DNA of 32,039 nt from Candidatus Pullilachnospira intestinigallinarum (GCA_018711275.1 DVIN01000014.1:1-32039), one strand, 5' to 3'; positions 1-7,703 are shown, numbered from the stretch's first letter. The notes: generated by a model not told the origin, from the letters alone. Program-made: numbers and translations.

Positions 1-1
1 T

Positions 2-517
2 ATAGATTTTGTACTATATACAACTGGAAGTAAGCGTGGATTGGATACAAGGGTGTCTTTGAAACAGGCATTGTCGGCACTCGGTTTTAAAGGCGGTACA
101 AGAATGGAGACAGAGTTAAATCAGTGGGTGGCGGCTGAAAAGCAGCAGCTTGCCTCAATTATGCTGGGTTCTAATGGAAAGACGACGGCGGTGACGCATT
201 ATACAGCCTCTTTTGACGAGGAGAAAAAGGTGGTGACGATCGAGGGCGTTAGTGACCAGAAAAACAGCCATGATTTCATTTATCTGACCCTGAGAGAGAA
301 AGGGCCGGAGGAAGTGGAGCTGGAGATCAGTGTGGAGATCAATACAGGTATGCATCTGATTGCAAAGGCGCTTGGAACATTATTTTCAAAGCCGATGGAG
401 CAGATTATGTGCCGGCATATCTACCATAATTTTGAGGCGCTCTGCACAGGAAAAGAGACAAAGCGGATGAGCCAGGAGGATCTGGACGCCCAGGCGAAAA
501 ATTTATTTTCAAAATAA
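2..517 (+). CDS. C-terminal part of an unrecognised protein (5' truncated by window edge)
   Basis: The reading frame is open from the first bases of the window, so the TTG at 41 is probably internal and the true start lies upstream. About 171 residues are visible, ending in TAA at 515-517. The sequence alternates beta-strand-like stretches (HYTASFDEEKKVVTIEG, DFIYLTLREKG) and ends in a long amphipathic helix (around GTLFSKPMEQIMCRHIYHNFEAL). That arrangement recalls the C-terminal half of an SRPBCC/START-like fold, but I see no diagnostic motif and this is only a guess. There is no signal peptide or membrane segment in the visible part. Its neighbours do not reveal its role. That it is coding is fairly sure; the family is not. 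Confidence 0.6.
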   Translation: MDFVLYTTGSKRGLDTRVSLKQALSALGFKGGTRMETELNQWVAAEKQQLASIMLGSNGKTTAVTHYTASFDEEKKVVTIEGVSDQKNSHDFIYLTLREKGPEEVELEISVEINTGMHLIAKALGTLFSKPMEQIMCRHIYHNFEALCTGKETKRMSQEDLDAQAKNLFSK

Positions 518-1117
518 ATCTGTCGGATAGATCGCGGAACCGTTTAATTATTTTGGCTTGATTGCATTCTGGTTTTATTTATAGCATGAGCCTCTGGTTT
601 TAATTGCTTTTTAGCGAATTCAATTATATTCCAGATGGTTTCATGCTATTTTATTACCGGAGCTTATGGAATGTGAGTATTCGAGGGTAAGCGCCGAACG
701 TTCCAGTGGATTTCCTGATCCTCCAGGTCTGCTTATAATCGCATTCCATAGACCGCTGGATGATTTCGATGCAGCGATGGAGGAGAGATCAGGGCAGACA
801 TTCGCAGAGGCCGCGTTCCGATGGCGGAACAGAGGTTAAGGGTTGTGCCATATTGTTTTCATCAATAAAAACGGATGAGAAAGGTTTTCGCGTCTGGAAG
901 ATGACAATATTTGTATCCGGCAGTATAATAATGACAGCTCAATACGACATTTGATTTGAATATGTTGTTGGCATGACAGACGCTTAGGTTCTGGATATCG
1001 CGAATCCGCCAGACGCGCTGCAGGCGCGGATGTTTCACTCTGGCAGTTGATGCGGAAAATGTTCAGGACGATATGGAAAAGCCGGGATGCCTGCCGCATA
1101 GATAAAGAGGGATTGGA
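518..1117. other. 600-base non-coding stretch with nested inverted repeats
   Basis: No open frame here looks like a protein; the open frames at 760-954 (+) and 836-1153 (-) have poor composition and no ribosome site. The first half holds several perfect inverted repeats: ATAGCATGA at 581-589 with its complement at 641-649 (with CTGG 593-596/CCAG 631-634 and AATTG 602-606/CAATT 621-625 nested inside), TATGGAATG at 665-673 with its complement at 742-750, and GTTCCG 815-820/CGGAAC 825-830. The stretch could be a structured RNA, a degraded gene or a miniature-element remnant. I cannot decide between these. Confidence 0.5.
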
Positions 1118-1684
1118 ATGATTGAAGTAGAAATAAAGCTTCCGGTGGATCATCTTGATTCGCTGAAAGAAAAGCTTTTAATTATGGGTTTTAAAGAGAC
1201 GGGATTTTCTAAAGAACAAGATACCTATTTTGACAATCGGCAGGGGGATATAAGAGCCAATGGCGAGGCGCTGCGGGTGCGGGAAACGGAGGACCATATT
1301 ACGGGAGAGATACGGTCTCAGATCAATTTCAAGGGGAAAAAGCTGGATACCCGCACGATGACCCGCAGGGAACTGGAAACCGGCGTGGAAAACGGAATGA
1401 TCTGCGCGAATATTTTGCAGGCGATCGGTTATATGCCGGTGGAACCCAAAGTGATCAAGGACAGGACCATGCTGCAGAAAAATCCGGTAACCGCCTGTCT
1501 GGATAATGTATACGGACTTGGAGAATTTCTGGAGCTGGAGATTCTGGCGGACAGTGAAGAGAAAAAAGACGACGCATTGGGACAGATAGAAACGCTTCTC
1601 AACAATCTCGGATATCGGATTTCGGATACTGTCCGGATGTCCTATCTGTCGATGCTTCAGAGCAGGAAAGGAGAGCGGAAGTGA
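1118..1684 (+). CDS. cyaB: CYTH-domain protein, class IV adenylate cyclase (CyaB)-like
   Basis: This 188-residue protein has the CYTH signature ExExK at its N-terminus (E3, E5, K7), followed by the tunnel-lining charged positions expected for the family: ALRVR at 51-55, NFKGKK near 70-75, RRE at 83-85, and an acidic strand GEFLELE at 135-141. CYTH proteins bind the triphosphate of a nucleotide or inorganic triphosphate with metal ions inside a beta tunnel. The class IV cyclase/CyaB subgroup has this length. Whether this one makes cAMP or hydrolyses triphosphates cannot be told from sequence; many Firmicute members are probably phosphohydrolases. The start is supported by AGAGG at 1106-1110. 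It overlaps the next gene by 4 bases, so the two are probably translationally coupled. Confidence 0.85.
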   Translation: MIEVEIKLPVDHLDSLKEKLLIMGFKETGFSKEQDTYFDNRQGDIRANGEALRVRETEDHITGEIRSQINFKGKKLDTRTMTRRELETGVENGMICANILQAIGYMPVEPKVIKDRTMLQKNPVTACLDNVYGLGEFLELEILADSEEKKDDALGQIETLLNNLGYRISDTVRMSYLSMLQSRKGERK

Positions 1685-2091
1685 AAGACGAAAAATTACA
1701 GGGAAATGAAAAAATTGAGGCGGCCATTGAGGGACTGAAAAAGGAACCGACCCAGGAAATGCTGGCTCATACGCTGACGGTACTGCGCCGCCGGATGAAG
1801 GAGGGCGCAGAGCTGATTGTCGCTGTGGATCCCGCGGCGGAGGGATCCGGACTGGGTGCCCATGTTATCCGGACGAATGACGGCGACCGTTGGTGGATGG
1901 CGTTTACTGGTTTTGAAGAGGAAATCAAAGGGGCAGATAAAGTGATGTCCGCTTTTATGGGAAATATGGGCCAGTTGTTTGAAGCCGTTTTAAAAGCAGA
2001 AGAAGTGAAGGGAATTATCATAAATCCCTGGAACCGGACGCTGATGCTGGACAAAACACTGATTCGGATCATTCTGGGAGAGGCGGTGTAA
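1681..2091 (+). CDS. SseB-like domain protein
   Basis: This 136-residue protein starts at GTG 1681 inside the stop codon of the CYTH gene (GTGA overlap), with AAAGGAG at 1667-1673 as ribosome site. The C-terminal motif GIIINPWNRTLMLDKTLI resembles the conserved end of SseB N-terminal-domain proteins (a G-[IV]-x-[IV]-N-P block followed by a Leu-rich helix). The centre (WWMAFTGFEEEIKG) fits the strand-and-loop region of that fold. SseB-like proteins in Gram-positives are small soluble proteins of unknown biochemical role, so I assign none. There is no signal peptide. Coupling to the CYTH protein suggests a shared process, but that is inference only. Confidence 0.7.
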   Translation: MKDEKLQGNEKIEAAIEGLKKEPTQEMLAHTLTVLRRRMKEGAELIVAVDPAAEGSGLGAHVIRTNDGDRWWMAFTGFEEEIKGADKVMSAFMGNMGQLFEAVLKAEEVKGIIINPWNRTLMLDKTLIRIILGEAV

Positions 2092-2108
2092 ACTCGTTAC
2101 AGCCGCCT
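2081..2108. terminator. Hairpin at the sseB-like stop, between convergent genes
   Basis: AGGCGGTGTAA (2081-2091) pairs with TTACA-G-CCGCCT (2097-2108), one bulged G, loop ACTCG. The stop codon of the SseB-like gene lies in the stem. There is no T-run on either strand, so this is a poor intrinsic terminator on its own. It does sit exactly between two convergent genes and may protect or end the transcripts. Confidence 0.4.
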
Positions 2109-2135
2109 CTGTATCCTGCGTCCTGTCGAAAATTC

Positions 2136-3503
2136 TCATTCCTTTCGTGGTTTTCCCGAAAAGATTCTTCGAAGATCCACTTTCACAATATAATAATACA
2201 TCCCAATCAACAATGCTGCTGCCAGCACCCAGGCTGCCGGGCTTGCCAGACATACGCCCACATAGCTTTTCTGACCTGCGGCAATCACTGCCGCAACGCC
2301 TCTTCCCACCAGCTCCGCCACGCCGGCCATCATGGGAAGAAGGCCATATCCCAGCCCCTGGATGCCGTTGCGGTAGACGTTGACAATCGTCAGCGGGATA
2401 AAGAAGGCGCCCACGCATTTCAGATAGATGTCCACAGAACGGATGAGCAGTCCTGCGTCTTCGGATACAAACAGGTAGGTCATATATTTCCCAACAGTCA
2501 TTATCAGAGCGGCCGCAAGGAAAGAGTAGATAATTCCGATGATCGTGGACACTTTAAATCCCTGCCGGATGCGGGGGACGTTTCCCGCTCCCATATTCTG
2601 AGCGCCGAAGGTGGCGATGGTGGTTCCCAGGGCCACATAAGCCTGTGTGACCACCTGTTCAATCTTGCTGGCAGCGGTAAAAGCGGCCACCAGCGTTGAG
2701 CCAAGGATGTTCAGCGCGGACTGCACCATCATGGTTCCGATGGCGGTGATGGAATACTGCAGAGCCATGGGAATTCCGATTCCGATCTGAGTTTTCAAAA
2801 GAGCTCCGGACGGATGCCAGTCCTCTCTGGTCATGTGAAGCATTGGAACCTTTTTTATGATGTACAGAAGACAGAGTACACCGGATACCCCCTGGGAAAT
2901 GACCGTGGCCACGGCGGCTCCGGCGGCGCCCATGTGAAATACAATGATAAATACCAGATCCAATACGATGTTGAGCAAGGCTGAAAGTATGAGAAAATAC
3001 AGAGGTACCCGGCTGTTTCCCAGCGCCCGCAGAATGCTGGCCAGAAGATTGTAAAGCATCTGTGCCAGAATTCCGGCGCTGATGATCATAATATACGCAT
3101 AAGCGTCCGCAAAGATATCTGACGGCGTGTGCATCAGCTGGAGCCACGGTTTCATCAGAAGCATGAACGCGGCGGTGAGTATCAGACCCACCAGAAGGGA
3201 CAGGATGGATGCTCCCGCCACTGTCCGGCGCATGGCGGGCATATCGCCGGCTCCGAATTTCTGTGCGGTCAGCACGGTAAATCCTGCGGTCATCCCCACC
3301 ACGAATCCATAGATCAGAAACATGATGGTTCCGGTGCTTCCCACAGCGGCAAGGGCCTTTGTCCCGACAAATTTTCCCACAATGATCGTGTCGGCCATAT
3401 TGTAAAACTGCTGAAATACATTTCCGATAAAGATCGGCAACGTGAAGCCCAGAATAATTCTCGCGGGGCTTCCGGTCGTCATATCCTGCTGTGCTGTTTT
3501 CAT
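2136..3503 (-). CDS. MATE-family multidrug/Na+ antiporter
   Basis: This 455-residue, very hydrophobic protein has about twelve membrane segments in two related halves, typical of MATE exporters. The opening block MTTGSPARIILGFTLPIFIGNVFQQFYNMADT is close to the usual Firmicute form, and AAGGAGC lies about 10 bases before the chosen ATG at 3503. MATE proteins expel cationic drugs or metabolites in exchange for Na+ or H+. The substrate is not deducible. The frame is also open to an upstream ATG at 3566, adding 21 hydrophobic residues that relatives do not normally have. I chose the inner start because of its ribosome site and family alignment. The leader can fold so that this ribosome site is covered (3514-3564). 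It faces away from the propeller gene at 3799. Confidence 0.92.
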   Translation of the reverse strand: MKTAQQDMTTGSPARIILGFTLPIFIGNVFQQFYNMADTIIVGKFVGTKALAAVGSTGTIMFLIYGFVVGMTAGFTVLTAQKFGAGDMPAMRRTVAGASILSLLVGLILTAAFMLLMKPWLQLMHTPSDIFADAYAYIMIISAGILAQMLYNLLASILRALGNSRVPLYFLILSALLNIVLDLVFIIVFHMGAAGAAVATVISQGVSGVLCLLYIIKKVPMLHMTREDWHPSGALLKTQIGIGIPMALQYSITAIGTMMVQSALNILGSTLVAAFTAASKIEQVVTQAYVALGTTIATFGAQNMGAGNVPRIRQGFKVSTIIGIIYSFLAAALIMTVGKYMTYLFVSEDAGLLIRSVDIYLKCVGAFFIPLTIVNVYRNGIQGLGYGLLPMMAGVAELVGRGVAAVIAAGQKSYVGVCLASPAAWVLAAALLIGMYYYIVKVDLRRIFSGKPRKE

Positions 3504-3513
3504 AACAATAAGC

Positions 3514-3564
3514 GCTCCTTCTAAATATATAAAATCCAAAAGCAGATTATATATCAGAAGGAGC
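3514..3564 (-). promoter_or_regulatory. Leader hairpin that would sequester the MATE ribosome site
   Basis: GCTCCTTCT at 3514-3522 and AGAAGGAGC at 3556-3564 are perfect complements. They are extended by ATATATAA (3525-3532) against TTATATAT (3547-3554), giving about 17 pairs with a small internal loop. On the minus-strand mRNA the AGAAGGAGC proximal to the start is the Shine-Dalgarno sequence, so the fold would hide it. An in-frame ATG at 3566-3564 opens directly at the distal arm. Confidence 0.6.
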
Positions 3565-3623
3565 ATCCTGTAAATATTTTTTTCGGATTTTCACATTCCG
3601 GCTGTAAGAAGATCTTTGCTGTC

Positions 3624-3652
3624 AGTATAGCATTTTCCCGGGACCGCCTCAA
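3624..3652 (-). promoter_or_regulatory. Sigma-A-like promoter for the MATE gene
   Basis: Read on the minus strand: TTGAGG (3652-3647), a 17-base spacer, then TATACT (3629-3624) preceded by TGC (extended -10). Transcription would begin near 3617 and give a leader of about 114 bases containing the ribosome-site hairpin. Confidence 0.6.
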
Positions 3653-3707
3653 TGCGCATTTACTCATTAAATTGTAATATCCATTTCGGGAACCTTCCAT
3701 CCATTTG

Positions 3708-3736
3708 TTTATTTTCTCTTCCGGCTGTGCTACTAT
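3708..3736 (+). promoter_or_regulatory. Possible promoter for the propeller protein gene
   Basis: TTTATT (3708-3713), 17 bases, TACTAT (3731-3736) with TGC directly before it (extended -10). The -35 is weak. Placement about 60 bases before the ATG at 3799 is suitable. Confidence 0.4.
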
Positions 3737-3798
3737 AACAGGGGAGGCTGCTTTGAGGGATGCGGTTTTTCCTATCATTTTATACAGAGGAAGAAGCT

Positions 3799-5556
3799 AT
3801 GAAAACAAGTATAAAGGAACAAAAGAAGAGGCCGCGCCGCGGCTGGAAGATAGCCGCGGCGCCCCTGACCGGACGCGGACGGAAAATGATATTTGCCTGG
3901 GAGGCCATCGTGCTGGTGCTTCTGCTGGTACTGATGGTGGTGGAAAATGGAAAACAGACGGGGCAGGAGATGACTGCCGGGACGGTGGCAGAACCGCAGG
4001 TCCTGTCAGCCAGCGAGACAGAAGAGATTATGTTCTCCCCGGGCGCGGTTCCTGAAACGGAACCCTCCAACCTGATTGCTTCCACGGCAATTCAGGTCAA
4101 CGGAGAAATTCTCCCGGACCCATCGGCCTACCATGCTTCTGCTCCCATATCTTTTGATCGGGGAGAACGGTATACGGACATGGATGGAGTGATCACCTTC
4201 CGCGGGGACAATTTTCGCGGAAGTCCTGCCTATGGACTGGCCAACATGAGTCAGTACACCCTGGAAAGTGCCTGGACACAGACCACGGGAAGCCTTTCTT
4301 ATAATGGAAAAACCTGGACGGGAAACGGATGGACCGGACAGCCGCTGATCACCTCCTGGTCCTGTGAACTTCGGCAGCATATGAATCTGTATGACTGGGC
4401 CAGACAGCAGGAGGAGCTTACGGAGGTGATTTACGCCTCCATGGACGGACGGATCTATTTTATGGAACTGGAAACGGGAAAAGCCACCCGGGATCCTCTG
4501 GACGTGGGATTCACCTTTAAGGGTGCAGGGGCACTGGATCCCAGGGGCTATCCCCTGATGTATGTGGGAGCCGGCTATACCAGCGATCAGGGAAAGGCCC
4601 GGGTGTTTGTGATCAGCCTGCTGGACGGGAGTATCCTGTACACCATCGGCAATGACGATTCTTTCACCGACCGGCAGTGTTTTTTCTTTGACTCCTCCGC
4701 GCTGGTGGATGCCAGGACCGATACGCTGATCTATCCGGGAGAAAGCGGAATTCTGTATCTGATTCACCTGAACACGGCTTACGATGCGACTGCCGGAACC
4801 ATATCGGTCAATCCGGACCAGGTGGTCAAATGGAAATATATGGGAACCCGGACCAGCAGCCAGGAATACTGGCTGGGGATGGAGGACAGTGCCGCTGTCT
4901 ATGAGGGATATCTGTTTATCGCGGACAACGGGGGAAATTTGATGTGTCTTGATCTGAATACACTGCAGCTGGTTTGGGTGCAGGATGTGCTGGATGATAC
5001 CAATGGTTCCCCGGTGCTTTCCGTGGAGGATGGACATCTGTATCTGTATATTGCCCCTTCGTTTCATCTGGGATGGCGCAGCTCTTCCACAGCGCCGGTT
5101 CCCATTTTCAAAATTGATGCTCAGAACGGAAGTATTGTATGGCAGACGGAATATGAGTGTTATTCGGTGGAGGATGTGTCCGGGGGAGTACAGTCCACGG
5201 TGGCGCTGGGCAAAGAGCAGCTGGACGACTATATCTACTGTACCGTTTCCCGGACAGGAGATCCCTCCGGGGGTGTTCTGGCCTGCCTGGAGAAACGGAC
5301 GGGAGCGGTGGTCTGGGAGCATTCGTCCGGCTATGCCTGGTCCTCGCCGGTCTGTGTGTACAATGAGGACGGGGAAGGAAATGTCCTTTACTGCAGCAGT
5401 GACGGAAAGATGTATCTGATTGACGGGCTTACCGGTCAGGAGCGTTACAGCCTGACTCTCAGCGACGGCGTCATCGAGGCGTCACCGGCCGTATATAATG
5501 ATATGGCGGTGGTTGGCACCCGGGCCAATGAAATTTACGGGATAAGGCTTCGGTAG
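3799..5556 (+). CDS. Membrane-anchored PQQ-like beta-propeller protein
   Basis: This 585-residue protein has a basic N-terminus (residues 1-30), one membrane segment at about 31-48 (IFAWEAIVLVLLLVLMVV), a polar linker, and then a long beta-rich body on the outside. The body has repeated blade-like strings such as GRIYFMELETGKATRDPL, GNLMCLDLNTLQLVWVQD, GSIVWQTEYE, GAVVWEHSSG and GKMYLIDGLTGQERY, typical of PQQ_2-type propellers that do not necessarily bind PQQ. The start at 3799 follows GAGGAAG at about 3788; an in-frame ATG at 3760 lacks a ribosome site. The role is unknown; such proteins usually act in the envelope as scaffolds or binding proteins. There is no quinoprotein dehydrogenase context. 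It ends at a bidirectional terminator shared with the next gene. Confidence 0.8.
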   Translation: MKTSIKEQKKRPRRGWKIAAAPLTGRGRKMIFAWEAIVLVLLLVLMVVENGKQTGQEMTAGTVAEPQVLSASETEEIMFSPGAVPETEPSNLIASTAIQVNGEILPDPSAYHASAPISFDRGERYTDMDGVITFRGDNFRGSPAYGLANMSQYTLESAWTQTTGSLSYNGKTWTGNGWTGQPLITSWSCELRQHMNLYDWARQQEELTEVIYASMDGRIYFMELETGKATRDPLDVGFTFKGAGALDPRGYPLMYVGAGYTSDQGKARVFVISLLDGSILYTIGNDDSFTDRQCFFFDSSALVDARTDTLIYPGESGILYLIHLNTAYDATAGTISVNPDQVVKWKYMGTRTSSQEYWLGMEDSAAVYEGYLFIADNGGNLMCLDLNTLQLVWVQDVLDDTNGSPVLSVEDGHLYLYIAPSFHLGWRSSSTAPVPIFKIDAQNGSIVWQTEYECYSVEDVSGGVQSTVALGKEQLDDYIYCTVSRTGDPSGGVLACLEKRTGAVVWEHSSGYAWSSPVCVYNEDGEGNVLYCSSDGKMYLIDGLTGQERYSLTLSDGVIEASPAVYNDMAVVGTRANEIYGIRLR

Positions 5557-5585
5557 CGGCTGGCGGTCTGGCAGCGCCGGCCTGA

Positions 5586-5630
5586 TAAAAAACGCGCAGG
5601 TTCCATACCCGGGAACCCGCGCGTTTTTTT
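5586..5630. terminator. Bidirectional intrinsic terminator
   Basis: AACGCGC at 5591-5597 and GCGCGTT near 5618-5624, with GGTTCC/GGAACC continuing the stem. An A-run lies on the left and a T-run (5624-5630) on the right. It serves the propeller gene (+) and the XRE regulator (-), whose TAA stop at 5629-5631 overlaps the T-run. Confidence 0.88.
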
Positions 5631-6231
5631 ATCGGACGGCTGCGGCCACCGTAACGCATAAATAAAGAAACAGACCACCCAGAAGGATGCTGCTGTCGGC
5701 GCCCATCATCAGAAGCAGAAGCAGGGTTCCGCCGGTGCCGGCCGCCATAAAAAGTCCATCCGCCTTCCGGCTGCCGGGATTTGGACGGTCCATGGCAAAC
5801 AGACAGAGTCCGATGATGGACAGCGCCGCGGCACATCCCAGCCAGAGCCCCACAAGCAGGCTGCCGCGGCCCGAAAGAACCGTAATCAGGGTTGTCAGAG
5901 CAATGACCGGAACGGCAGTCCAGCGGATCAACCGGCTTTCCAGACTGCTTTTTTTCTTCATTTCGGCCACGGTGGCCACCATGCTTTTCAGATCCTCATT
6001 GGTATAATGATCTTCTTTCTCCAGTTTTTCGGAACGCATCAGCTCCAGGATCGAGATTCCGAGAGCCTCAGACAGCGGAACCAGCAGACTGATGTCCGGA
6101 AATCCCTTCCCTCTTTCCCAGCGGCTGACCGCCTTGTCTGTGATATGGAGCTTCTGGGCCAGTTCCAGCTGCGTCATATGCTGTGATTTCCTGCAGGCCG
6201 CCACAAAGGCGCCAAATGTTTCTGCGTTCAT
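5629..6231 (-). CDS. XRE-family regulator with C-terminal membrane segments
   Basis: The protein has 200 residues. Residues about 7-62 form a Cro/CI-type helix-turn-helix (MTQLELAQKLHITDKAVSRWERGKGFPD, with the KAVSRWERG recognition-helix signature). A short charged linker and about four hydrophobic segments follow, from residue 100 to the end, so the DNA-binding domain is tethered to the membrane. This HTH-plus-membrane arrangement is common in Firmicutes and usually senses an envelope or cell-density cue; the signal here is unknown. The start is well supported by AGGAGGTG (6244-6237). A CCTGTAT dyad immediately upstream suggests autoregulation. It is divergent from the small XRE gene at 6543. 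Confidence 0.88.
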   Translation of the reverse strand: MNAETFGAFVAACRKSQHMTQLELAQKLHITDKAVSRWERGKGFPDISLLVPLSEALGISILELMRSEKLEKEDHYTNEDLKSMVATVAEMKKKSSLESRLIRWTAVPVIALTTLITVLSGRGSLLVGLWLGCAAALSIIGLCLFAMDRPNPGSRKADGLFMAAGTGGTLLLLLMMGADSSILLGGLFLYLCVTVAAAVR

Positions 6232-6241
6232 TCTGTCACCT

Positions 6242-6263
6242 CCTGTATCTGTAAGAATACAGG
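6242..6263 (-). promoter_or_regulatory. Operator-like dyad CCTGTAT-N8-ATACAGG before the XRE gene
   Basis: The arms at 6242-6248 and 6257-6263 are perfect 7-base inverted repeats next to the ribosome site. A third CCTGTAT occurs at 6331-6337. This is typical of an autoregulatory site for a Cro/CI-type protein. It could alternatively form a leader hairpin. Confidence 0.5.
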
Positions 6264-6356
6264 AAAATGGATGTTTATGGAACCGATAATCGCTTTATCA
6301 TGCCGGAAACGGGACTCTACGAATCATTTCCCTGTATTTGCTGCCGGCAATATGCG

Positions 6357-6402
6357 ATTCAGTTACAAACTGAATGACAAATCCGGGCCGGTATCTTATA
6401 CT
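6357..6402 (+). promoter_or_regulatory. Near-consensus promoter overlapped by an 8-bp dyad
   Basis: ATGACA (6374-6379), 17 bases, TATACT (6397-6402) make a near-consensus sigma-A promoter pointing right toward the small XRE gene. ATTCAGTT-ACA-AACTGAAT (6357-6375), a perfect dyad, overlaps the -35 edge. Another perfect repeat, CTGAGAAA (6401-6408) with TTTCTCAG (6425-6432), sits at the start of the transcript. The leader to 6543 would be about 135 bases. The 311-base gap 6232-6542 holds only such sites. Confidence 0.6.
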
Positions 6403-6518
6403 GAGAAATAGAAAAATCAGACTCTTTCTCAGGCGCCACATGAAATAATATCTATTTTACATTGCAAATGATATTGTGAATATATTCATAATATTCAAGA
6501 TTCCTATCCGCTCATATA

Positions 6519-6553
6519 ATTGTAATCACCAAGCAGAAGGCGGTGATTACAAT
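6519..6553 (+). promoter_or_regulatory. Perfect 12-bp inverted repeat across the start of the small XRE gene
   Basis: ATTGTAATCACC (6519-6530) and GGTGATTACAAT (6542-6553) are perfect complements around an 11-base loop that carries AGAAGG. The right arm contains the GTG start. It may be a protein operator, or an RNA hairpin that presents or hides the ribosome site in its loop. Confidence 0.6.
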
Positions 6554-6770
6554 ATTCAATTACAGTCCATTGTGGGATACCATGAAGCGGAAAAAGATTA
6601 CACAGTATCGGTTGATTCAGGATGGTATTCTGGATAACAAGACGCTGGATCGTCTGAAGAAAAATGAGAATATAACGGTAGTTACCCTGGAAAGGATCTG
6701 CAGAGCGTTGGACTGTGATATCAGCCAGGTGGTAAAACTGGAGCCCGATGAAGAGGAGGGTCCGGTGTGA
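6543..6770 (+). CDS. Small Cro/CI-type (XRE) regulator
   Basis: This 75-residue protein is nearly all helix-turn-helix: PLWDTMKRKKITQYRLIQDGILDNKTLDRLKKNENITVVTLERICRALDCDISQVVKL matches the small Firmicute Cro-like family (YozG type) in which PLWxTxK opens helix 1 and CDISDxV closes the domain. The start is unsure. GTG 6543 has AGAAGG only two bases upstream. ATG 6582 would remove the conserved opening. The string AAGGCGGTG followed six bases later by ATA (6552) looks like a normal ribosome site with an unusual start codon. The gene lies behind a near-consensus promoter, and a long terminator follows it. The target is probably local. Confidence 0.75.
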   Translation: MITIFNYSPLWDTMKRKKITQYRLIQDGILDNKTLDRLKKNENITVVTLERICRALDCDISQVVKLEPDEEEGPV

Positions 6771-6801
6771 TAGCCGGAGAATCCCCAGGATGAGAAAAAT
6801 C

Positions 6802-6860
6802 AAAAAAGTGAGGAATACAGAGGCAGGCGGCCTGCGTGATCTGTGTTCCTCACTTTTTTT
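6802..6860. terminator. Strong bidirectional terminator
   Basis: AAAAAAGTGAGGAA (6802-6815) pairs perfectly with TTCCTCACTTTTTT (6846-6859), with GCAGG/CCTGC forming an inner stem. The A-run on the left lets it also end the minus-strand DeoR transcript. Confidence 0.9.
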
Positions 6861-6926
6861 CGATATCATTTATAATATTTGGGACAATGAAAAATCGCCC
6901 GGTGCGCTTCCGTTGTCCGGAAACAG

Positions 6927-7688
6927 CTATTGCGCTGTAATCAGCCGTACCTGATGTTCACCGGCGTACTGGCAGAAATCCTGATCCGGAAGCCGGTCGG
7001 TGATGATTCCGGTGAAATCCTCGGTCCGACAGAAAGTCAGCAGAGAAACCACCCGGAACTTTGTGGCATCGGCCAGAAGATACGTCTCGGCGCTTTTTTG
7101 CACCGCCATCTCTTTGATGCAGGTTTCCTCCGGAGAGGAATTGGTGGCGCCGCTTTCCGGGGAAATGCCTGTGGCGGCCATGAAAGCCTTTTTGACATTA
7201 TAGGAGGATAATACTTTGGCGGCGCTGTTGCCCGTGAAGGAACAGGTTTTCCGGTTCAGCGTACCCGACAGGGAAATCACCCGGATATTTTCACAGGGCA
7301 TGGCCCGCACAATCACCTCGATATTGTTGGTGAGAACCGTGATTTTCCGATCCTGAAGATAGTCCGGCATATACAGTGTAGTGGTGCCGGAATCAATGAA
7401 AATACTGTCTCCGTCCTCCACAAAGGAGGCGGCTTTTTTCGCAATGGCTTTTTTCGCCTCCTGATGGCTGATGGTCCGCTCGCTGAAAGAAACCAGCATT
7501 TTTTTTGTCTGTCCGTTCAGCATGACGCCGCCGTAGGTTTTAACAATATCCGGATTCTTGATAATCTCCTCCACATCCCTCCGGATGGTATTTTTGGACA
7601 CCTGAAAAATCTGGCAGAGCTGGTCCAGAGACACCGTTTTGTGTTCGTAGATATAATTTTCAATTTCCGCAATTCTTTGAGAACGCAT
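6927..7688 (-). CDS. DeoR-family repressor, probable inositol-locus regulator (IolR-like role)
   Basis: This 253-residue protein has the standard DeoR layout. There is an N-terminal winged HTH (residues 5-57, recognition region VSKNTIRRDVEEI at 30-42, then TYGGV). The sugar-phosphate-sensing DeoRC domain begins with the phosphate loop DSGTTTLYM (99-107) and includes LTNNIEV and the end motif LLADATKF. DeoR proteins repress catabolic operons until a phosphorylated intermediate binds. In Bacillus the inositol repressor IolR is of this family and responds to phosphorylated 2-deoxy-5-ketogluconate. Position next to iolA and the iolCDBE genes suggests the same role, but the symbol is not assigned because DeoR paralogues are hard to separate. 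GAGGAGGT supports the start. A TTATCCGG dyad lies just upstream. Confidence 0.88.
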   Translation of the reverse strand: MRSQRIAEIENYIYEHKTVSLDQLCQIFQVSKNTIRRDVEEIIKNPDIVKTYGGVMLNGQTKKMLVSFSERTISHQEAKKAIAKKAASFVEDGDSIFIDSGTTTLYMPDYLQDRKITVLTNNIEVIVRAMPCENIRVISLSGTLNRKTCSFTGNSAAKVLSSYNVKKAFMAATGISPESGATNSSPEETCIKEMAVQKSAETYLLADATKFRVVSLLTFCRTEDFTGIITDRLPDQDFCQYAGEHQVRLITAQ

Positions 7689-7703
7689 GAGACCTCCTCT
7701 CAG

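Noticed and set aside
836..1153. 105-codon minus-strand frame upstream of the CYTH gene
   Set aside because: No ribosome site, and it overlaps the CYTH start. Product composition is not protein-like.
3554..3778. 74-codon minus-strand frame upstream of the MATE gene
   Set aside because: It spans the MATE promoter and leader and is out of keeping with any protein family; explained as regulatory DNA.
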